DNA from: Halictus rubicundus
Taxonomy: Eukaryota > Arthropoda > Insecta > Hymenoptera > Halictidae
NCBI RefSeq assembly: GCF_050948215.1
Contig: NW_027488846.1
Coordinates: forward strand, 62,001-126,000
Direction: 5' to 3'
Length of the DNA stretch: 64,000 bases
The notes under the pieces were generated by a model. That model ran no database searches and had not been told where the DNA came from. It saw only the letters and a list, made by a program, of their open reading frames with translations. Position 1 is the stretch's first letter, and the number at the start of each line of letters is the position of its first letter. Of this stretch, positions 55,821 through 64,000 are shown piece by piece. Both the position numbers and the translations under genes were made by a program.

Positions 55821-58430
55821 CCTCTATCCTATCCTATCCTATCCTCTATCCGATCCAATCCTCTATCCTATCCGATCCTCCATCCTATCCTATCCTCTAT
55901 CCTATCCTATCCTCTATCCTATCCTATCCTCTATCCTATCCTATCCTCTATCCTATCCTTTCCTCTATCCTATCCTATACTCTATCCTATCCTATCCTAT
56001 CCTCTATCCGATCCTATCCTCTATCCTATCCTATCCTCTATCGTATCCTATCCTCTACCCTATCCTATCCTCTATCCTATCCTATCCTCTATCCTATCCT
56101 ATCCAATCCTCTATCCTATGCTACCCTCTATCCTATCCTATCCTCTATCCTATCCTATCCTCTATCCTATCCTATCCTCTATCCTATCCTATCCTCTATT
56201 ATATCCTATCCGCTATCCTATCCTATCCTCTATCCTATCCTATCCTCTATCATATCCTATCCTCTATCCTATCCTATCCTCTAACCTATCCTATCCTCTA
56301 TCCTATCCTATCGTATCCTCTATCCTATCCTATCCTCTATCCTATCCTATCCTCTATCCTATCCTATCCTCTATCCGATCCTATCCTCTATCCTATCCTA
56401 TCCTCTATCGTATCCTATCCTCTACCCTATCCTATCCTCTATCCTATCCTATCCTCTATCCTATCCTATCCTCTATCCTATCCTATCCTCTATCCTATCC
56501 TATCCAATCCTGTATCCTATGCTACCCTCTATCCTATCCTATCCTCTATCCTATCCTATCCTCTATCCTATCCTATCCTCTATCCTATCCTATCCTCTAT
56601 CCTATCCTATCCTCTATCCTATCCTATCCTCTATTATATCCTATCCGCTATCCTATCCTATCCTCTATCCTATCCTATCCTCTATCCTATCCTATCCTCT
56701 ATCCTATCCTATCCTCTATCATATCCTATCCTCTATCCTTTCCTATCCTCTAACCTATCCTATCCTGTATCCTATCCTATCGTATCCTCTATCCTATCCT
56801 ATCCTCTATCCTATCCTATCCTCTATCCTATCCTATCCTCTATCCGATCCTATCCTCTATCCTATCCTATCCTCTATCGTATAATATCCTCTACCCTATC
56901 CTATCCTCTATCCTATCCTATCCTCTATCCTATCCTATCCTCTATCCTATCCTATCCAATCCTCTATCCTATCCAATCCTCTATCCTATGCTACCCTCTA
57001 TCCTATCCTATCCTCTATTATATCCTATCCTCTATCCTATCCTATCCTCTATCCTATCCTATCCTATCCTCTATTATATCCTATCCGCTATCCTATCCTA
57101 TCCTCTATCCTATCCTATCCTCTATCCTATCCTATCCTCTATCCTATCCTATCCTCTATCATATCCTATCCTCTATCCTATCCTATCCTCTATCGTATCC
57201 TATCCTCTATTATATCCTATCGTATCCTCTATCCTATCCTATCCTCTATCCTATCCTATCCTCTATCCTATCATATCCTCTATCCTATCCTATCCTCTAT
57301 CCTATCCTATCCTCTACCGTATCATATTCTCTATCCTATCCTCTATCGTATCGTATCCTCTATCCTATCCATTCCTCTATCCTATCCGATCCTCTATCCT
57401 ATCCTCTATAATATCGTAACCTCTAACATATCCTATCCTCTTTCCTATAATATCATCTATCCTATCCTATTCTCTATCCTATCCTATCCTCTATCCTATC
57501 CTATCCTCTATCCTATCCTGTCCTCTATCCTATCCTATCCCATCCTCTATCCTATCCTATCCTCTATCCTATCCTATCCTCTATCATATCGTATCCTCTA
57601 TCCTATCCTATCCTCTATCCTATCCTATCGTATCCTCTATCCTATCCTATCCTCTATCCTATCCTATCGTATCCTCTATCCTATCCTATCCTCTATCCTA
57701 TCCTATCCTATCCTCTATCCCATCCTATCCTCTATCCTATCCTCTCCTTTATCATATCCTATCCTCTATCCGATCCTATCCTCTATCCTATCCTATCCAA
57801 TCCTCTATCCTATGCTACCCTCTATCCTATCCTATCCTCTATCCTATCCTATCCAATCCTCTATCCTATGCTACCCTCTATCCTATCCTATCCTCTATCC
57901 TATCCTATCCTCTATCCTATCCTATCCTCTATCGTATCCTATCCTCTATTATATCCTATCCGCTATCCTATCCTATCCTCTATCCTATCCTATCCTCTAT
58001 CCTATCCTATCCTCTATCCTATCCTATCCTCTATCATATCCTATCCTCTATCCTATCCTATCCTATCCTATCCTCTATCCGATCCAATCCTCTATCCTAT
58101 CCGATCCTCCATCCTATCCTATCCTCTATCCTATCCTATCCTCTATCCTATCCTATCCTCTATCCTATCCTATCCTCTATCCTATCCTTTCCTCTATCCT
58201 ATCTTGTCCTCTATCCTATCCTATCCTCTACCGTATCATATTCTCTATCCTATCCTCTATCGTATCGTATCCTCTATCCTATCCAATCCTCTATCCTATC
58301 CGATCCTCTATCCTATCCTCTATAATATCGTAACCTCTAACATATCCTATCCTCTTTCCTATAATATCATCTATCCTATCCTATTCTCTATCCTATCCTA
58401 TCCTCTATCCTATCCTATCCTCTATCCTAT
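55711..58430 (+). repeat. 4,141-bp offset duplication, right copy
   Basis: This is the second copy of the 51.57-54.29 kb block. It is separated from the first by 54.29-55.71 kb, which is itself partly a repeat of 53.1-54.2 kb at offset 1,526 bp. Confidence 0.83.
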
Positions 58431-60950
58431 CCTGTCCTCTATCCTATCCTATCCTATCCTCTATCCGATCCAATCCTCTATCCTATCCGATCCTCCATCC
58501 TATCCTATCCGATCCTCCATCCTATCCTATCCTCTATCCTATCCTATCCTCTATCCTATCCTATCCTCTATCCTATCCTATCCTCTATCCTATCCTTTCC
58601 TCTATCCTATCCTATACTCTATCCTATCCTATCCTATCCTCTATCCGATCCTATCCTCTATCCTATCCTATCCTCTATCGTATCCTATCCTCTACCCTAT
58701 CCTATCCTCTATCCTATCCAATCCAATCTTCTATCCTATGCTACCCTCTATCCTATCCTATCCTCTATCCTGTCCTATCCTCTATCCTATCCTATCCTCT
58801 ATCGTATCCTATCCTCTATCCTATCCTATCCTCTATCCTATCCTATCCTCTATCCTATCCTATCCTCTATCATATCCTATCCTCTATCCTTTCCTATCCT
58901 CTAACCTATCCTATCCTCTATCCTATCCTATCGTATCCTCTATCCTATCCTATCCTCTATCCTATCCTGTCCTCTATCCTATCCTATCCTCTATCCGATC
59001 CTATCCTCTATCGTATCCTATCCTCTATCGTATCGTATCCTCTACCCTATCCTATCCTCTATCCTATCCTATCATCTATCCTATCCTATCCTCTATCCTA
59101 TCCTCTATCCTATCCTATCCAATCCTCTATCCTATGCTACCCTCTATCCTATCCTATCCTCTATCCTATCCTATCCTCTATCCTATCCTATCCTCTATGG
59201 TATCCTATCCTCTATTATATCCTATCCGCTATCCTATCCTATCCTCTATCCTATCCTATCCTCTATCCTATCCTATCCTCTATCCTATCCTATCCTCTAT
59301 CCTATCCTATCCTCTATCCTATCCTATCCTCTATCATATCCCATCCTCTATCCTCTCCTATCCTCTAACCTATCCTATCCTCTATCCTATCCTATCGTAT
59401 CCTCTATCCTATCCTATCCTCTATCCTATCCTATCCTCTATCCTATCCTATCCTCTATCCGATCCTATCCTCTATCCTATCCTATCCTCTATCGTATCCT
59501 ATCCTCTACCCTATCCTATCCTCTATCCTATCCTATCCTCTATCCTATCCTATCCTCTATCCTATCCTATCCTCTATCCTATCCTATCCAATCCTCTATC
59601 CTATGCTACCCTCTATCCTATCCTATCCTCTATCCTATCCTATCCTCTATCCTATCCTATCCTCTATGGTATCCTATCCTCTATTATTTCCTATCCTCTA
59701 TCCTATCCTATCCTCTAACCTATCCTATCCTCTATCCTATCCTATCGTATCCTCTATCCTATCCTATCCTCTATCCTATCCTATCCTCTATCCTATCCTA
59801 TCCTCTATCCGATCCTATCCTCTATCCTATCCTATCCTCTATCGTATCCTATCCTCTACCCTATCCTATCCTCTATCCTATCCTATCCTCTATCCTATCC
59901 TATCCTCTATCCTATCCTATTTAATCCTCTATCCTATGCTACCCTCTATCCTATCCTATCCTCTATTATATCCTATCCTCTATCCTATCCTATCCTCTAT
60001 CCTATCCTATCCTCTATTATATCCTATCCGCTATCCTATCCTATCCTCTATCCTATCCTATCCTCTATCCCATCCTATCCTCTATCCTATCCTATCCTCT
60101 ATCATATCCTATCCTCTATCCTTTCCTATCCTCTAACCTATCCTATCCTCTATCCTATCCTATCGTATCCTCTATCCTATCCTATCCTCTATCCTATCCT
60201 ATCCTCTATCCTATCCTATCCAATCCTCTATCCTATGCTACCCTCTATCCTATCCTATCCTCTATTATATCCTATCCTCTATCCTATCCTATCCTCTATC
60301 CTATCCTATCCTCTATTATATCCTATCCGCTATCCTATCCTATCCTCTATCCTATCCTGTCCTCTATCCTATCCTATCCTATCCTCTATCCGATCCAATC
60401 CTCTATCCTATCCGATCCTCCATCCTATCCTATCCTCTATCCTATCCTATCCTCTATCCTATCCTATCCTCTATCCTATCCTATCCTCTATCCTATCCTA
60501 TCCTCTATCCTATCCTTTCCTCTATGCTATCCTATACTCTATCCTATCCTATCCTATCCTCTATCCGATCCTATCCTCTATCCTATCCTATCCTCTATCG
60601 TATCCTATCCTCTACCCTATCCTATCCTCTATCCTATCCTATCCTCTATCCTATCCTATCCTCTATCCTATCCTATCCAATCCTCTATCCTATGCTACCC
60701 TCTATCCTATCCTATCCTCTATCCTATCCTATCCTCTATCCTATCCTCTCCTCTATCCTATCCTATCCTCTATTATATCCTATCCGCTATCCTATCCTAT
60801 CCTCTATCCTATCCTATCCTCTATCCTATCCTATCCTCTATCATATCCTACCCTCTATCCTTTCCTATCCTCTAACCTATCCTATCCTCTATCCTATCCT
60901 ATCGTATCCTCTATCCTATCCTATCCTCTATCCTATCCTATCCTCTATCC
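58430..60950 (+). repeat. Family B mosaic with private variants
   Basis: This stretch has no single long partner in the window. It contains a doubled CCGATCCTCCATCC near 58.49 and 58.51 kb, CCAATCCAATCTTC near 58.73 kb, CTATGGTATCC at about 59.20 and 59.67 kb, and a unique TTTAATCC in place of CCAATCC near 59,931. Short pieces resemble 22-24 kb and 46-48 kb. Confidence 0.65.
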
Positions 60951-62600
60951 TATCCTATCCTCTATCCGATCCTATCCTCTATCCTATCCTATCCTCTATC
61001 GTATCCTATCCTCTACCCTATCCTATCCTCTATCCTATCCTATCCGCTATCATATCCTATCCTCTATCCTATCCTATCCAATCCTCTATCCTATCCAATC
61101 CTCTGTCCTATGCTACCCTCTATCCTATCCTATCCTCTATTATATCCTATCCTCTATCCTATCCTATCCTCTATCCTATCCTATCCTATCCTCTATTATA
61201 TCCTATCCGCTATCCTATCCTATCCTCTATCCTATCCTATCCTCTATCCTATCCTATCCTCTATCCTATCCTATCCTCTATCATATCCTATCCTCTATCC
61301 TATCCTATCCTCTATCGTATCCTATCCTCTATTATATCCTATCGTATCCTCTATCCTATCCTATCCTCTATCCTATCCTATCCTCTATCCTATCATATCC
61401 TCTATCCTATCCTATCCTCTATCCTATCCTATCCTCTACCGTATCATATTCTCTATCCTATCCTCTATCGTATCGTATCCTCTATCCTATCCATTCCTCT
61501 ATCCTATCCGATCCTCTATCCTATCCTCTATAATATCGTAACCTCTAACATATCCTATCCTCTTTCCTATAATATCATCTATCCTATCCTATTCTCTATC
61601 CTATCCTATCCTCTATCCTATCCTATCCTCTATCCTATCCTGTCCTGTATCCTATACTATCCCATCCTCTATCCTATCCTATCCTCTATCCTATCCTATC
61701 CTCTATCCTATCCTATCCTCTATCCGATCCTATCCTCTATCCTATCCTATCCTCTATCGTATCCTATCCTCTACCCTATCCTATCCTCTATCCTATCCTA
61801 TCCGCTATCATATCCTATCCTCTATCCTATCCTATCCCATCCTCTATCCTATCCTATCCTCTATCCTATCCTATCCTCTATCCTATCCTATCCTCTATCC
61901 GATCCTATCCTCTATCCTATCCTATCCTCTATCGTATCCTATCCTCTACCCTATCCTATCCTCTATCCTATCCTATCCGCTATCATATCCTATCCTCTAT
62001 CCTATCCTATCCAATCCTCTATCCTATCCAATCCTCTATCCTATGCTACCCTCTATCCTATCCTATCCTCTATTATATCCTATCCTCTATCCTATCCTAT
62101 CCTCTATCCTATCCTATCCTCTATCCTATCCTATCCTATCCTCTATTATATCCTATCCGCTATCCTATCCTATCCTCTATCCTATCCTATCCTCTATCCT
62201 ATCCTATCCTCTATCCTATCCTATCCTCTATCATATCCTATCCTCTATCCTATCCTATCCTCTATCGTATCCTATCCTCTATTATATCCTATCGTATCCT
62301 CTATCCTATCCTATCCTCTATCCTATCCTATCCTCTATCCTATCATATCCTCTATCCTATCCTATCCTCTATCCTATCCTATCCTCTACCGTATCATATT
62401 CTCTATCCTATCCTCTATCGTATCGTATCCTCTATCCTATCCATTCCTCTATCCTATCAGATCCTCTATCCTATCCTCTATAATATCGTAATCTCTAACA
62501 TATCCTATCCTCTTTCCTATAATATCATCTATCCTATCCTATTCTCTATCCTATCCTATCCTCTATCCTATCCTATCCTCTATCCTATCCTGTCCTCTAT
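60950..62600 (+). repeat. 933/950-bp offset duplication
   Basis: About 60.95-61.64 kb recurs at about 61.88-62.59 kb. The offset is 933 bp at CCGATCC (60,968/61,901) and at the rare CCGCTATCATATCC (61,044/61,977). It becomes 950 bp at the ATAATATCGTA cassette (61,538/62,488) because the right copy has one extra 17-bp unit near 62.1 kb. This shows unit-level slippage after a larger duplication. Confidence 0.8.
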
Positions 62601-64000
62601 CCTATCCTATCCCATCCTCTATCCTATCCTATCCTCTATCCTATCCTATCCTCTATCATATCCTATCCTCTATCCTATCCTATCCTCTATCCTATCCTAT
62701 CGTATCCTCTATCCTATCCTATCCTCTATCCTATCCTATCGTATCCTCTATCCTATCCTATCCTCTATCCTATCCTATCGTATCCTCTATCCTATCCTAT
62801 CCTCTATCCTATCCTATCCTCTATCCCATCCTATCCTCTATCCTATCCTCTCCTTTATCATATCCTATCCTCTATCCTATCCTATCCAATCCTCTATCCT
62901 ATGCTACCCTCTATCCTATCCTATCCTCTATCCTATCCTATCCAATCCTCTATCCTATTTTACCCTCTATCCTATCCTATCCTCTATCCTATCCTATCCT
63001 CTATCCTATCCTATCCTCTATCGTATCCTATCCTCTATGATATCCTATCCGCTATCCTATCCTATCCTCTATCCTATCCTATCCTCTATCCTATCCTATC
63101 CTCTATCCTATCCTATCCTCTATCATATCCTATCCTCTATCCTATCCTATCCTCTATCCTATCCTATCCTCTATCCTATCCTATCCTCTATCCCATCCTA
63201 TCCTCTATCCTATCCTATCCTTTATCATATCCTATCCTCTATCCGATCCTATCCTCTATCCTATCCTATCCTCTATCCTATCCTTTCCTCTATCCTATCC
63301 TATACTCTATCCTATCCTATCCTATCCTCTATCCGATCCTATCCTCTATCCTATCCTATCCTCTATCGTATCCTATCCTCTACCCTATCCTATTCTCTAT
63401 CCTATCCTATCCAATCTTCTATCCTATCCTCTATCCTATCCTATCCTCTATCCTATCCTATCCAATCCTCTATCCTATGCTACCCTCTATCCTATCCTAT
63501 CCTCTATCCTATCCTATCCTCTATCCTATCCTATCCTCTATCCTATCCTATCCTCTATCATATCCTATCCTCTATCCTTTCCTATCCTCTAACCTATCCT
63601 ATCCTCTATCCTATCCTATCGTATCCTCTATCCTATCCTATCCTCTATCCTATCCTATCCTCTATCCTATCCTATCCTCTATCCGATCCTATCCTCTATC
63701 CTATCCCATCCTCTATCGTATCCTATCCTCTACCCTATCCTATCCTCTATCCTATCCTATCCGCTATCATATCCTATCCTCTATCCTATCCTATCCAATC
63801 CTCTATCCTATCCAATCCTCTGTCCTATGCTACCCTCTATCCTATCCTATCCTCTATTATATCCTATCCTCTATCCTATCCTATCCTCTATCCTATCCTA
63901 TCCTATCCTCTATTATATCCTATCCGCTATCCTATCCTATCCTCTATCCTATCCTATCCTCTATCCTATCCTATCCTCTATCCTATCCTATCCTCTATCA
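62600..64000 (+). repeat. Right-edge family B satellite
   Basis: This holds ordinary 17-bp units with family B variants. A TGCTACCC position is changed to TTTTACCC near 62,958, and a CTATGATATCC unit, the only TGA-bearing unit I noticed, lies near 63,037. From about 63.7 kb it resembles 61.0 kb at an offset of about 2,717 bp, sharing the rare CTGTCCTATGCTACC. The array continues past the window. Confidence 0.7.

Larger units (their letters stand above)
1..64000. repeat. 17-bp satellite array, CCTATCCTATCCTCTAT family, spanning the whole window
   Basis: The sequence is an unbroken head-to-tail array of two words, CCTAT and CCTCTAT. Most often they are ordered 5+5+7 to give a 17-bp unit; 5+7 (12 bp) and 5+5+5+7 (22 bp) units are interspersed. 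The orientation never inverts: the pyrimidine-rich strand is + from end to end. The reverse complement unit is ATAGAGGATAGGATAGG. Substituted units (CGTAT, CCGAT, CCAAT, CATAT, TTATAT, CTGTAT, TGCTACCC, TACCC) recur in fixed order and act as landmarks for higher-order repeats. No stretch of 300 bases holds non-satellite sequence. The array is cut by both window edges, so its true length is unknown. Such arrays are typical of eukaryotic heterochromatin; I cannot assign a taxon. Confidence 0.97.
35660..64000 (+). repeat. Family B satellite domain 2
   Basis: The rest of the window lacks the CGTCTCCTATCCTGTATCC marker. It carries family B cassettes with GTAACCTCTAAC near 36.32, 38.37, 40.08, 43.31, 45.03, 47.07, 50.10, 51.58, 53.28, 54.80, 55.72, 57.42, 58.33 and 61.54 kb; a private variant (GTAATCTCTAAC) lies near 62.49 kb. 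CTATGGTATCC is seen near 36.96, 37.53, 40.72, 41.29, 41.91, 42.48, 45.66, 46.23, 50.74, 59.20 and 59.67 kb. TGCTACCC variants are denser here than in family A. The domain is built from nested near-identical duplications, listed separately. It runs off the right edge still in phase with the 17-bp repeat. Confidence 0.84.

Noticed and set aside
1..64000. CRISPR array
   Set aside because: Repeats are contiguous with no unique spacers of constant length, and no cas genes are present.
1..64000. Telomere repeat tract
   Set aside because: The pentamer CCTAT resembles CCTAA, and CCTAACC occurs as a rare variant, but no run of any known telomere motif exists and the 17-bp composite unit dominates.
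1..64000. Intramolecular triplex (H-DNA) from a polypyrimidine strand
   Set aside because: An A interrupts the pyrimidine run every five to seven bases, so long homopurine-homopyrimidine mirror tracts do not exist.
1..64000. CENP-B box or other known centromere protein site
   Set aside because: The CENP-B box needs a G-rich core (TTCG...GGGA) that cannot be matched on either strand in the units inspected.
1..64000. tRNA, rRNA, transposon ends or inverted repeats
   Set aside because: The + strand is nearly free of G and keeps one orientation throughout, so no stem-forming RNA gene, terminal inverted repeat or unique insertion is possible at any visible length.

Overview
The whole window is one block of tandemly repeated satellite DNA. 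I find no gene, RNA gene, transposon, CRISPR array or unique sequence in it. The base unit is a 17-bp repeat, CCTATCCTATCCTCTAT, built from two pentamers (CCTAT) and one heptamer (CCTCTAT). Units with one pentamer (12 bp) or three (22 bp) are scattered through it. The consensus + strand has no G (about 41% C, 41% T, 18% A), so every G marks a variant unit. Both ends of the window lie inside the array.

The length, absence of genes and multi-kilobase higher-order repeats suggest a eukaryotic heterochromatic block: pericentromere, subtelomere, B or sex chromosome, or a similar region. I do not recognise the satellite and cannot name the organism. No bacterial or viral feature is visible.

Variant units divide the window into two alternating families. 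Family A carries the CATATCGTCTCC and CGTCTCCTATCCTGTATCC markers. It fills about 1-20,250 and 25,100-35,660, with a small island near 48.8-48.95 kb. Family B carries GTAACCTCTAAC, CTATGGTATCC and TATCTTGTCC markers. It fills about 20,250-25,100 and 35,660-64,000. The two families share an AT-richer cassette that differs by diagnostic substitutions.

Large, nearly identical duplications lie on top of this. A 14-15 kb higher-order period has copies starting at about 1, 15,025 and 29,057. A 3,308-bp tandem duplication covers about 2.94-9.56 kb. A 2,101-bp offset repeat covers 7.53-11.59 kb. A 4,942-bp tandem duplication covers about 36.63-46.51 kb, with nested 3,753-bp and 1,189-bp offsets. Further repeats have offsets of 4,141, 1,526, 933/950 and 180 bp.

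The long + strand reading frames, up to 1,176 codons, follow from the unit itself. It has no stop codon in any + frame, and because 17 is not a multiple of 3 all three frames read the same 17-residue Pro/Ile/Leu/Ser/Tyr repeat. I do not annotate any of them as a gene.
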